10,284 bases of DNA from Deltaproteobacteria bacterium (GCA_019309665.1 JAFDFV010000039.1:1-10284); one strand, 5' to 3'; positions 1 to 6,530 are shown, counted from the first letter of the stretch. Translations and numbers: made by a program. The notes: generated from the letters alone by a model not told the origin.

Positions 1-46
1 ACCCATCTTAAATATTAAGTTTGGAGAAAAGATAACACAATGTTTG

Positions 47-313
47 TTAGCATTGCGTATTCGAGTATTCGCTGGAAACTTGGAATGATTGCCCTATCGG
101 CTGAAAATCAGCCAGTTCTTGACGCATAAGTTTGGATCGAATTTGCTCAAAACGGCTGATAACTTCTTTGGAATAAAGTCGCTCACCACAGTGCAAGCAA
201 ATTTCAGCGCGTACACTTAATACCGCAGTGTGCTTTCCACCACGCAGAAGTTTCTCAACGTCTTTTTCGACCATTTCGCCACCGCACACGGGGCACTTAT
301 CAAATGATAGCAT
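47..313 (-). CDS. YgiT/MqsA-type zinc-finger protein, probable antitoxin
   Basis: This 88-residue protein is the probable antitoxin of a two-gene module. The N-terminal half has the paired zinc-ligand signature of the YgiT-type zinc-finger family: CPVCGG at residues 8-13 and CLHCGE at residues 39-44. Between them is the usual basic and hydrophobic segment. The C-terminal part (about 48-70) is helical and charged, but I see no complete helix-turn-helix of the MqsA type, so this is the short form of the family. The ATG at 313 has a strong ribosome binding site, AAGGAGG with a 7-base spacer. The start lies 14 bases inside the end of the upstream DUF4258 gene, so the two are co-transcribed and probably translationally coupled. 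In related modules the zinc-finger protein binds and neutralises the small partner; that role is inferred here from family and context. Confidence 0.85.
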   Translation of the reverse strand: MLSFDKCPVCGGEMVEKDVEKLLRGGKHTAVLSVRAEICLHCGERLYSKEVISRFEQIRSKLMRQELADFQPIGQSFQVSSEYSNTQC

Positions 314-626
314 CTTTTGGCCTCCTTGTCCGCCAGTTGATCCAGTATTTTTGATCGGGACGATACACAGTAATTAGGACAGCCCAATGGTTTTCCTGAT
401 TGTAAGCCCAAACGCTGTGCACTGGGTCATCCCTGAAAGTTTTGCCATAGATTAGGCAACTCGGATATGGTCTATCGCTTGGATACTCCTCGATAATCTC
501 ACCTTGAAATACAGTCATTAAGATTTCGTCAAAGGATAGCCGATCGGCTTGCGCTTCCTCGTCAGCATGGTCCGTAATGCGTATTCTATCGCGCCTAATC
601 GCGTTAATAATGTCTTCCAAATTCAC
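300..626 (-). CDS. DUF4258 domain protein, probable toxin
   Basis: This 108-residue protein matches the DUF4258 family, small proteins commonly encoded next to YgiT-type zinc-finger proteins and regarded as toxin-like. Recognisable parts are the ITDHADEEA segment near the N-terminus, a DRPYPSCLIYG strand, HSVWAY, then ITVYRPD followed by a tryptophan-rich tail. The open frame reaches back to an ATG at 764, but I place the start at the GTG at 626. GAGGA lies 7 bases before that GTG, the encoded protein then begins just before the domain, and the extra 46 residues look unlike the family. Part of that extension is encoded by a 35-bp repeat found again at 1884-1918. The gene overlaps the zinc-finger gene by 14 bases. 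The toxin role is inference; a catalytic activity cannot be read from the sequence. Confidence 0.8.
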   Translation of the reverse strand: MNLEDIINAIRRDRIRITDHADEEAQADRLSFDEILMTVFQGEIIEEYPSDRPYPSCLIYGKTFRDDPVHSVWAYNQENHWAVLITVYRPDQKYWINWRTRRPKDAII

Positions 627-703
627 AGGAAGTTCCTCTTGCAGTTTATGAGCATAAGGGTCATTATTTATGTTTTGCTCATATGGATTTCTGGGCTCTT
701 CAG

Positions 704-738
704 TTTTACAGTTTTGATCAAAGTTTTGAAAAAGAAGG
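704..738 (+). repeat. 35-bp direct repeat, copy 1
   Basis: This copy is identical over 35 bases to 1884-1918 and in the same orientation. It contains the 10-bp palindrome TTTGATCAAA. It lies upstream of the DUF4258 start codon on the minus strand. The two copies enclose the TumE pair and the non-coding stretch before it. Confidence 0.9.
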
Positions 739-764
739 AAGAAATGGTACATGGAGAGACTCAT

Positions 765-1127
765 AGATGGCGTGGCGCTCCTGCTAATAGATTAGAATGT
801 ACGAAAAAGCGCATATCGCTCTAAAATACGCGTCCCCCCTTCATTATGATCCCTTGCCAGAAAGCCCTTCCTGACTGTGCCCATGACACGAAACTCCACA
901 ACATCTAAAAATTCATACCAAATTAGCTGGTTATGGTCAACAGAAAACCACCTTGCTCCGGCCAACTGAAGAGTGGGCCTGAAACAGAAAAGGATTCAAA
1001 GTGTGAAAACAAGGATGACGCTTTAACGCTCTGGCAAGCACCTTGACCCTCTCGATGCACAGTCGAATACGGTCGTTCTCGATAGCTGAAATGGTCGACT
1101 ATGGGATGCCGGTAAGAAGAAAAACCC
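765..1127. other. Intergenic stretch with no supported gene
   Basis: No convincing gene is seen here. On the minus strand two overlapping frames are open without a credible start: one from about 1094 down to 937, the other from about 995 down to 792. Their translations have protein-like composition (for example RLCIERVKVLARALKRHP in the first, FSVDHNQLIWYEFLDVVEF in the second). A single frameshift would join them into a reading of about 100 codons, so a decayed gene is possible. I do not recognise the family. A longer minus-strand frame across 923-1186 has the composition of a chance frame and runs across the TumE-module promoter. Confidence 0.4.
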
Positions 1128-1157
1128 TTGACTTTCAACATCTGCTTTTTATATAAA
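1128..1157 (+). promoter_or_regulatory. Putative sigma-70 promoter of the TumE module
   Basis: TTGACT (1128-1133) and TATAAA (1152-1157) are separated by 18 bases, close to the sigma-70 consensus. An overlapping TATATA at 1150 would give a 16-base spacer. Transcription would start at about 1164, which is the A of the presumed antitoxin start codon, so the message may be leaderless. No ribosome binding site is visible before that ATG, which fits. Confidence 0.55.
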
Positions 1158-1163
1158 TATTTT

Positions 1164-1415
1164 ATGCAACAGACCAATGAAATCAAGTTATCACTAAAAC
1201 GTGAGTATGACCTGTATTCGAATGCAATGGCATTTTATAAAAAGGTATTACAGGAGTTTGAAAAAAAATATCAACTCAGTACCCTGACTTTCTTAAAAAG
1301 GTTTGAGGCTGGTCAAATGGGAGATGAGGCTGATTATTTTGATTGGTATGCCTTTGCAAAACTCCTTGCCCGGTGGCAGGAAACACAGTCAGCAATTCGT
1401 TTAGTAATCCAGTGA
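1164..1415 (+). CDS. Small helical protein, probable antitoxin partner of TumE-family toxin
   Basis: This 83-residue protein is predicted to be mostly helical and strongly charged, with a coiled-coil-like first half and a conserved-looking acidic and aromatic core, EADYFDWYAFAKLLARW, near residues 53-69. Small proteins of this character are encoded directly before TumE-family toxins and are taken as the antitoxin. No DNA-binding helix-turn-helix is evident. I chose the ATG at 1164. The frame continues upstream to a TTG at 1128, but that codon is part of the -35 element and the extra residues look unlike the rest. The stop codon overlaps the toxin's start in the pattern GTGA, so the toxin gene depends on translation of this one. 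Its role is inferred from position and general resemblance. Confidence 0.75.
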   Translation: MQQTNEIKLSLKREYDLYSNAMAFYKKVLQEFEKKYQLSTLTFLKRFEAGQMGDEADYFDWYAFAKLLARWQETQSAIRLVIQ

Positions 1416-1792
1416 TAGAAAGATTCGTTGAAAACATTGAAAAAGCTATTTCCTCCTCCTCTATTGTCCTGTCCTCAAATGTTCAAAAATATTTTGGCCC
1501 TGCCTTAGAAACAGTCTATCTGAAAGGCCATCTCTTAATAATAGATTCTTCGGTTTTGGAGATCGCCATATTTGCCACTAAATCCCGAAGGACCCTATCC
1601 ATTGAAAAATACAGGCTGCATTTTATGAACAGCGCCGGCCAAATGCTATTCCGTTATGACAATGCTCCTCATCATCTTGAAATAGATTCCTATCCCCATC
1701 ACAAACACACTCCTGATAAAATAGTGCCCTCAACCGTACCTTCCATAAAAGATATTCTAAATGAAATAAGCGCTATTATCATTGGAAGATAA
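1412..1792 (+). CDS. TumE-family (formerly DUF6516) toxin
   Basis: This 126-residue protein matches the TumE toxin family. The diagnostic features are a beta-rich start (VYLKGHLLIIDSSVLEI), then YRLHFMNSAGQMLFRYDNAPHH, then the histidine-rich motif SYPHHKHTPDKIVPS, and a closing helix SIKDILNEI. The clustered histidines are the likely active or metal-binding residues. The open frame begins at 1343 with ATG inside the antitoxin gene, but the GTG at 1412 is the better start: it overlaps the antitoxin stop by 4 bases (GTGA) and yields the usual family length. No strong ribosome binding site precedes it, so translation is probably by coupling, which keeps toxin below antitoxin. The biochemical target cannot be deduced from this sequence. 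Confidence 0.85.
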   Translation: MIERFVENIEKAISSSSIVLSSNVQKYFGPALETVYLKGHLLIIDSSVLEIAIFATKSRRTLSIEKYRLHFMNSAGQMLFRYDNAPHHLEIDSYPHHKHTPDKIVPSTVPSIKDILNEISAIIIGR

Positions 1793-1883
1793 GTATGAGG
1801 AATTGAATGAATTGATCAGAAAGTTCGTAGAAGGTGATTGAAATTTTAGGGAAAGAGTGTGGGGGGGAGGGGACACCCTTAAA

Positions 1884-1918
1884 TTTTACAGTTTTGATCA
1901 AAGTTTTGAAAAAGAAGG
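1884..1918 (+). repeat. 35-bp direct repeat, copy 2
   Basis: This copy is identical to 704-738 and in the same orientation. It starts 91 bases after the TumE stop codon and is preceded by a G-run and the sequence GGGGACACCCTTAAA. The flanks of the two copies differ, so the identity ends sharply at both edges. The 256 bases between the TumE stop and the next gene otherwise hold only a short open frame (about 1770-1841, ending NELIRKFVEGD) of unknown meaning. Confidence 0.9.
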
Positions 1919-2048
1919 GAGATCCCACATTGAATTATTCTTTCATTGTTCTTTTGACCGCCTTGGAATTTATTGAACTTTTATTTTTTCTTTTAAGTGC
2001 TAATTGCTAACTTTGCTATAAAAGCGTACCTGACGCCTTTCGGGCGAG

Positions 2049-2267
2049 CTATAACTCGGACTCTATTTCTTTTCTTCTCTGGAACAGTATATCTATTGCG
2101 TTTGCAGATCTTATAACTCCTTTCTCGTTTTCTCTATTTTCATAATGCATCTGGTTTAGTTCCAGGCTTTCAATTGATAGTCGAATTTGTCGTAATTGTT
2201 CTTTTGGGTCTTTGTTGCGCCACATATCTATAGCTTCTTTAGCCGTTGTTTCATCAGCAATACTCAT
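2049..2267 (-). CDS. Hypothetical small protein, 72 residues
   Basis: I do not recognise this family. The protein is hydrophilic and predicted to be helical throughout, with a charged N-terminal half (AKEAIDMWRNKDPKEQLRQI) and a second helix rich in Arg and Glu near the C-terminus. There is no signal peptide or membrane segment. A good ribosome binding site, GGGAG with a 7-base spacer, precedes the ATG at 2267 and is the main reason for calling it real. No partner gene is seen on either side. A weak 4-bp hairpin with a 5-base loop (2034-2046) lies just after the stop but has no T-run, so it is a poor terminator. Its size and place among toxin-antitoxin modules would suit an orphan regulator or antitoxin, but nothing in the sequence shows that. 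Confidence 0.6.
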   Translation of the reverse strand: MSIADETTAKEAIDMWRNKDPKEQLRQIRLSIESLELNQMHYENRENEKGVIRSANAIDILFQRRKEIESEL

Positions 2268-2463
2268 CTCTAAGCTCCCTATCCCGCATTTCTCATGAAC
2301 AACTCATAAAATATAATGCGTAACATAATTGTATTATTGAAAGTTATTACTATCTTTGCCGTACAGGCTGTTTAACGCTTTGTTTATGGAACTAATTAAA
2401 AATTTCTTTATGATTTGTTCACCCTTCGGGCTGTCTATTTCTATCAAACAGTCGGAAATTTAA

Positions 2464-2573
2464 GCCTAACAACTCACAAAAATCATTGCGAGATCTGTGG
2501 ATTAAAAGTAATAGTTCACCACGGATTTTCACGGAATTACACTGAATTATCGTAACTGTTCGAGTTGTTAAGC
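2464..2573. repeat. 110-bp segment with 12-bp inverted ends
   Basis: GCCTAACAACTC at 2464-2475 and GAGTTGTTAAGC at 2562-2573 are inverted copies with 11 of 12 positions matching. The outermost 7 bases fit the integron attC core-site consensuses RYYYAAC and GTTRRRY. The inner L boxes expected of a working attC are not visible and no integrase is present. The segment could equally be a small non-autonomous element or a chance hairpin. Confidence 0.4.
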
Positions 2574-2666
2574 CCACGTTTGGTTGCCTTGTTTAATTTT
2601 TATCGCTCTCTAACCTTGAACCGTGAACCCTGGAACAGTGAAACTCCGTGTCGTTCCGTGGTGAAC
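2514..2666. repeat. Imperfect long inverted repeat built from 10-bp CACGGA units
   Basis: The arms 2514-2544 and 2636-2666 match at 25 of 31 positions as an inverted pair, with 12 perfect bases at the outer ends (GTTCACCACGGA). The left arm is three 10-bp units in tandem: CACGGATTTT, CACGGAATTA, CACTGAATTA. The right arm has the same phasing. The right end is 8 bases after the stop codon of the 2675-6067 gene, so its transcript could fold into a large stem-loop there. The rest of the gene-free stretch 2268-2674 shows only the overlapping 110-bp segment and AT-rich sequence. Confidence 0.65.
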
Positions 2667-2674
2667 CTTTACGA

Positions 2675-5600
2675 TTAAAACAATTTCAACTGAACACCGG
2701 TTTTCTTTTTTGTCTTTTTAAAATGGCTCTCTTCATGTTTTATTAAGCTCATTTCTATATCGTTTATAAACGGAGAAACCTCTCTTGCAATCATCTTTCC
2801 ATAAACCCTGCGCTTTTTTGCATATGTAAAGTAAAGCCTTTCTCTTGCACGAGTCATTGCTACATAAAACAACCTTCTTTCTTCGTCAATGTCCGGTTCT
2901 TCATCTCCGTATTTTTTCATTGGTATAAACCCATCTTCGCTGCCGGCAATAAAAACTACCGGAAATTCAAGACCTTTGGCTGTATGCATGGTCATTAGTG
3001 AAACTTTTTCTGCCCGGGAGGAATAAATATCCGTATCTGTATGAAGCGCTATTGATGAAAGAAAGTCGCTGGATTTTACATCCGGATTACGTGTCACAAC
3101 AATTATATCGTTTAAGGCTTGTTCTGTAATTATATCTTTGATTTTTGTTTTTTCAGATAAATACAAAAGCTTTTCCTCAAGGCTCAGGTCTTTAATCTTT
3201 TCTTTTATTTTTAAAGTGTTAACAATAAAACCATAAAGCTTCTGCTGGCTTGACTTGCTCAAGCCGACAACAGGAAAACGACAAGTCTTTAACATGGCTT
3301 CTTTAAGCGAAAACTTATTTTTATAACACCATGTTTTGAATGTCTCTAAGGTTTTTTTGCCGATACCTGGTTTTGTTAAATCTATAATTCTTTCAAAATC
3401 AACATAAGAACCTCTATCGTCAATTATTTTCAAAAAAGATAACAGCTCTGAAACACCCTTTGAATTAAAAGCATTTTCTCTGCTTAATATCTGATATGGA
3501 ATATTGGCATTATCAAAAACATCTGCAATGATCTTGCTCTGAATCCAGGACCTAAACAACACGGCAAAATCAGAAAAACCCATCTGTTTTTTTGTACAAG
3601 AACTATCAACGCTTCCGTAGTCAATAGAATGAAACCCAATTCCTCCTATCATTTTCTCGATTATCTTACCAATAGCTACAGCCTCGGCCTTTTCCGAAAC
3701 AAGCTCAATAATATTTATTGTTTTTGTCCCTTTAATATCAGAATAAACACGTGAGGCAGAACCCAGTGCATTGTATTCTCTATGGTTTTTTATGGTCTGA
3801 TATGATGCCTCAAGTATGGTTTCGGTTGATCGATAGTTTTGATTTAGATTTATAGCCTCAGCTTCGGGGTAGTCTCTAAGAAAGCTCTTAAAATAACGAA
3901 CATCTGATCCCCTGAATCCATATATTGACTGGTCGGGATCACCTATAACACATATATTACTGTCAGGGTTTGTAAGGGCTTTTATAATTCTATATTGCCC
4001 CTGGTTTAGATCCTGATATTCATCAACAAATATATATTTGTATTTGTCTTGATATTTTTTACAAAAATCCATATCTGATTCTAACAGCCTTACCATATTA
4101 AAAATCAAATCTTCATAGTCGTAAAGTCCCTGGATTGATAAAATATTTTGATATTCCTTATAGATAGCAGAAAGTTCTTCTGTTTCCGACTCATTTATTT
4201 CTTTTAAATTGTCTTGCGGAGAAAGTATGTTTTGTTTAGCAGAAACAATCATCTTTAACAGGGCTGAGAGTTTTGTTGATACTTTATTTCCTTTAATTTC
4301 AGCCTGTTTTATTGCCTCTATTATTAGCGTCTTTCGATCATAATCATCTATTATCGTATAATTTTTATCGTTATTCAGATCCTTTAAAATTTTAAAACAA
4401 AAAGAGTGAAATGTAGTAACTTCCGGCAGCTTTTTTGTTTTATCCATTAATAATAAAAGTCTATCCTTCATTTCCCGAGCTGCTTTGTTTGTAAATGTTA
4501 CAGCAAGTATATTATCGGTCGAAACTTTTCTTTCTGTGATGATATAAGCGATTCTGTGTGTGAGTGTGAGCGTTTTACCTGTGCCCGGGCCGGCTACAAT
4601 CAACAGGGGGCCTTTTTTATACTTAACTGCTTTAAGCTGGTCTTTATTAAGCGGAGCTACTGTTTTCTTTTGCTTACTATATTTTGTTTGGTCCGGTTTT
4701 TTTGGAATTTTACAAATTTTTTGTTGCGTTAAGGGTTTAACTAAAGTGTCTGCTACAACGGAAGTTATCTCTTCAGGAATAATAAATAGTTGTTTTTGTC
4801 CCAGAAGTTTTTCCTTCTCGCCTTGTCTGAAAATTTTTACCTTTCCATATTCTCCATCATAGCCGGGGAAAATAGTAACCTTTTTTTTGCGCATCCGATT
4901 AATTGCCTCTCCAAGTAAAGGAATACCGGCTTTTTCAATATCATTTATAGAAAGATTATGAAGTATTTCGAATTCCGGTCCTAAGGATTCGAGCGCAGCC
5001 ATATAGTTTCGCTGAACTTTTTTAGATTTTGGTCCTACATTTAAAATTTCCGATAATATTTCTGCGAGAGGAACAAGATTGTAATATAGATGTGATTTTT
5101 CCGGTTTTAGACCTTCGGGTCGGTCCGCCAACTCTTCAACCCTGTATAATACGCCGAGGGTTAGGGGTTTTCCACATACATTACACAAACCGTTATTTGC
5201 TATACTCTGGTTTGGCTTTAAACAAACTTTGCATTTTCTGTGTCCGTCAAGATGGTACTTCCCCTCCTCAGGATAAAACTCGAAAGTTCCTAAAAATTCT
5301 TCTGGATTCCCTGATTTTATTGCCGATATAATTTTTGGATAAGAAAGTCTTGTGTTAAAAATATTTGCTTCCCTGCCGAGATTAAAAGGGGAATGGGCAT
5401 CTGAATTTGATATAAGCGTAAGACCGTCCAGTCCCGAAACCCTCCAGTTCATAGGTGGATCTGAAGAAAGACCCGTCTCCGCAGCATAAATATAATTAGA
5501 AAGATCTTCAAAACACTCTTTAATGGAATCAAAACCTGATTTTGAACCAAAAAGCGAAAACCAGGGGGTCCATATGTGAGCGGGTATAAAGAGTGCTGAT

Positions 5601-6067
5601 TCCGATGTTTCGAGAACTATCTCCAGAAGATCCCTGGCATCTAAACCAAGAATAGGCCTTCCGTCTGATTTTATGTTACCAATTTTATCTAACTTTAAAT
5701 TTAAATTATATACGGAATCAAGATCAGGCATAAATAGAAGATTATGATTTTTTCGAGTTTTGTTATTTTTTTTATATATATTGCTAATTTCTGAAGTTAA
5801 AAGAAAGCGGACTTTATTGCGGCATGATAATGGAACTTTTTCATCGCATTTTTGAGATAATTCATCTTTTAGTTTAAAAAGTCCTTCCTCGGCCGGCTGT
5901 AATTTCTCTTTTATTTCCGAAAACCATCCATTGTGTGTAAAATCACCGGTTCCGACAACCGTTATTCCTTTAAGTTGAGCTGAAATATATATATTCTCAA
6001 GGTCCATATTTTTTGATGTTGCTCTTGAAAATTTAGAATGAACATGAAGATCTGTAATAAATTTCAT
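2675..6067 (-). CDS. Endonuclease Q-like PHP nuclease fused to UvrD/PcrA-type helicase
   Basis: This 1130-residue protein has two complete enzymes. Residues 1-430 match the Endonuclease Q family (PHP fold), which in archaea and some bacteria nicks DNA 5' of deaminated bases and abasic sites. Metal-ligand motifs are intact: DLHVHS (H8, H10), GTGDFTH (D42, H45), E93, H164 and NSDAHS (D223, H225). A zinc site follows, with CKVC (279-282) and CNVC (295-298). After a basic linker, residues 473-1110 form a superfamily 1A helicase with all motifs: Walker A AGPGTGKT (492-499), VTFTNKAAREM, TTFHSF, VDEYQD (681-686), GDPDQSIYGFRG, QNYRST, MHTAKGLEFPVVF and EERRLFYVAMTRARE. The tail ends in QLKLF, a likely beta-clamp-binding motif. 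The ATG at 6067 has a weak AGGA 10 bases upstream. It is divergent from dnaN. Known family chemistry suggests repair of deaminated DNA; the coupling to unwinding is inferred. Confidence 0.9.
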   Translation of the reverse strand: MKFITDLHVHSKFSRATSKNMDLENIYISAQLKGITVVGTGDFTHNGWFSEIKEKLQPAEEGLFKLKDELSQKCDEKVPLSCRNKVRFLLTSEISNIYKKNNKTRKNHNLLFMPDLDSVYNLNLKLDKIGNIKSDGRPILGLDARDLLEIVLETSESALFIPAHIWTPWFSLFGSKSGFDSIKECFEDLSNYIYAAETGLSSDPPMNWRVSGLDGLTLISNSDAHSPFNLGREANIFNTRLSYPKIISAIKSGNPEEFLGTFEFYPEEGKYHLDGHRKCKVCLKPNQSIANNGLCNVCGKPLTLGVLYRVEELADRPEGLKPEKSHLYYNLVPLAEILSEILNVGPKSKKVQRNYMAALESLGPEFEILHNLSINDIEKAGIPLLGEAINRMRKKKVTIFPGYDGEYGKVKIFRQGEKEKLLGQKQLFIIPEEITSVVADTLVKPLTQQKICKIPKKPDQTKYSKQKKTVAPLNKDQLKAVKYKKGPLLIVAGPGTGKTLTLTHRIAYIITERKVSTDNILAVTFTNKAAREMKDRLLLLMDKTKKLPEVTTFHSFCFKILKDLNNDKNYTIIDDYDRKTLIIEAIKQAEIKGNKVSTKLSALLKMIVSAKQNILSPQDNLKEINESETEELSAIYKEYQNILSIQGLYDYEDLIFNMVRLLESDMDFCKKYQDKYKYIFVDEYQDLNQGQYRIIKALTNPDSNICVIGDPDQSIYGFRGSDVRYFKSFLRDYPEAEAINLNQNYRSTETILEASYQTIKNHREYNALGSASRVYSDIKGTKTINIIELVSEKAEAVAIGKIIEKMIGGIGFHSIDYGSVDSSCTKKQMGFSDFAVLFRSWIQSKIIADVFDNANIPYQILSRENAFNSKGVSELLSFLKIIDDRGSYVDFERIIDLTKPGIGKKTLETFKTWCYKNKFSLKEAMLKTCRFPVVGLSKSSQQKLYGFIVNTLKIKEKIKDLSLEEKLLYLSEKTKIKDIITEQALNDIIVVTRNPDVKSSDFLSSIALHTDTDIYSSRAEKVSLMTMHTAKGLEFPVVFIAGSEDGFIPMKKYGDEEPDIDEERRLFYVAMTRARERLYFTYAKKRRVYGKMIAREVSPFINDIEMSLIKHEESHFKKTKKKTGVQLKLF

Positions 6068-6134
6068 AAATCAAAATTCCTGTTTTAATGAACTTGTAAA
6101 AAGTGTAACGATTTAGCCTTTTGAAAAAGAATCT

Positions 6135-6268
6135 GACAAGATAACAGGATAAACAAAATTTTATTTAAAAACCAACTCTCATTGGAAGGTGTGTATCAAG
6201 GTATAAGGATTTGGATTAATAGGAAAATTTTCAATAATTTAAATCCTGAATATCTTGTAAATCCTGTC
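6135..6268. repeat. Imperfect inverted repeat of 9-bp CARGAT units
   Basis: The left arm (6135-6162) carries CAAGAT, CAGGAT and CAAAAT spaced 8-9 bases apart. The right arm (6241-6268), read on the minus strand, carries CAGGAT, CAAGAT and CAGGAT at 9-base steps. The design resembles the 10-bp unit element at 2514-2666. It lies in the upstream region of the nuclease-helicase gene and would fold in its leader if that transcript starts beyond it. Confidence 0.55.
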
Positions 6269-6407
6269 CAAAAAAATAATATTTAAAAGCGCTAAAGTGT
6301 TACTAAAAAGTTTATTTTATTTTTAAAAAGCTCTTGTAACTACCCTGTAAACAGTATATATCTTTATCTTAAAAAGATATAAATACAATATATGGTATTA
6401 TAGTTGC

Positions 6408-6490
6408 CGTTCACGGCTTGAAATTGGAAAATAGAAATTTGGGAGAGATGATATGAAGGCCAAACTTCTAATTTCAACGTTCCGTGAACG
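6408..6490. repeat. Two-part inverted repeat around a 44-base loop
   Basis: CGTTCACGG (6408-6416) pairs perfectly with CCGTGAACG (6482-6490). Inside it TTGAAATT (6418-6425) pairs with AATTTCAA (6470-6477). One arm has a 1-base and the other a 4-base bulge between the two stems. The structure could act as an operator, an RNA hairpin or a remnant of a small repeated element. The possible 25-codon gene starts in its loop. Confidence 0.6.
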
Positions 6491-6530
6491 CTTACGTATT
6501 ATAATTAAAAAATTGTTAAAAATGATATAA
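6453..6530 (+). CDS. Possible 25-residue cationic amphipathic peptide
   Basis: This is a short open frame, not a recognised gene. It starts at ATG 6453 with a good ribosome binding site, GGGAG with a 7-base spacer, and stops at TAA 6528. The peptide begins MKAKLLISTFRERLR and continues with isoleucine, leucine and lysine to a C-terminal KMI. It has eight Lys or Arg and one Glu, spaced so that a helix would have one hydrophobic and one basic face. Such a peptide could associate with membrane or nucleic acid. It lies 198 bases before dnaN on the same strand and starts inside the loop of the 6408-6490 inverted repeat. A chance frame in AT-rich DNA is a real alternative. Confidence 0.3.
   Translation: MKAKLLISTFRERLRIIIKKLLKMI

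Noticed and set aside
627..764. Extension of the DUF4258 gene to the ATG at 764
   Set aside because: The added 46 residues have no family resemblance and include a repeat-encoded stretch, whereas the GTG at 626 has GAGGA at ideal spacing and begins just before the domain.
1128..1163. TTG at 1128 as the antitoxin start
   Set aside because: The codon is part of a near-consensus -35 element and the additional residues do not resemble the rest of the protein.
923..1186. 87-residue minus-strand frame
   Set aside because: No ribosome binding site or family resemblance, and it overlaps the TumE module's promoter and start.
1343..1411. ATG at 1343 as the TumE toxin start
   Set aside because: It would place 69 bases inside the antitoxin gene and add residues outside the family; the GTG at 1412 gives the usual stop-start overlap.
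1861..1890. End of a transposon at the G-run and GGGGACACCCTTAAA sequence
   Set aside because: The sequence recalls ends of some transposase-associated repeats, but no inverted partner or transposase is present.
2034..2046. Rho-independent terminator after the 72-residue gene
   Set aside because: The stem is only 4 bp and no T-run follows on the minus strand.
4560..5331. Two 100-residue plus-strand frames within the nuclease-helicase gene
   Set aside because: They lie wholly inside a gene with intact motifs on the other strand and have no recognisable protein character.
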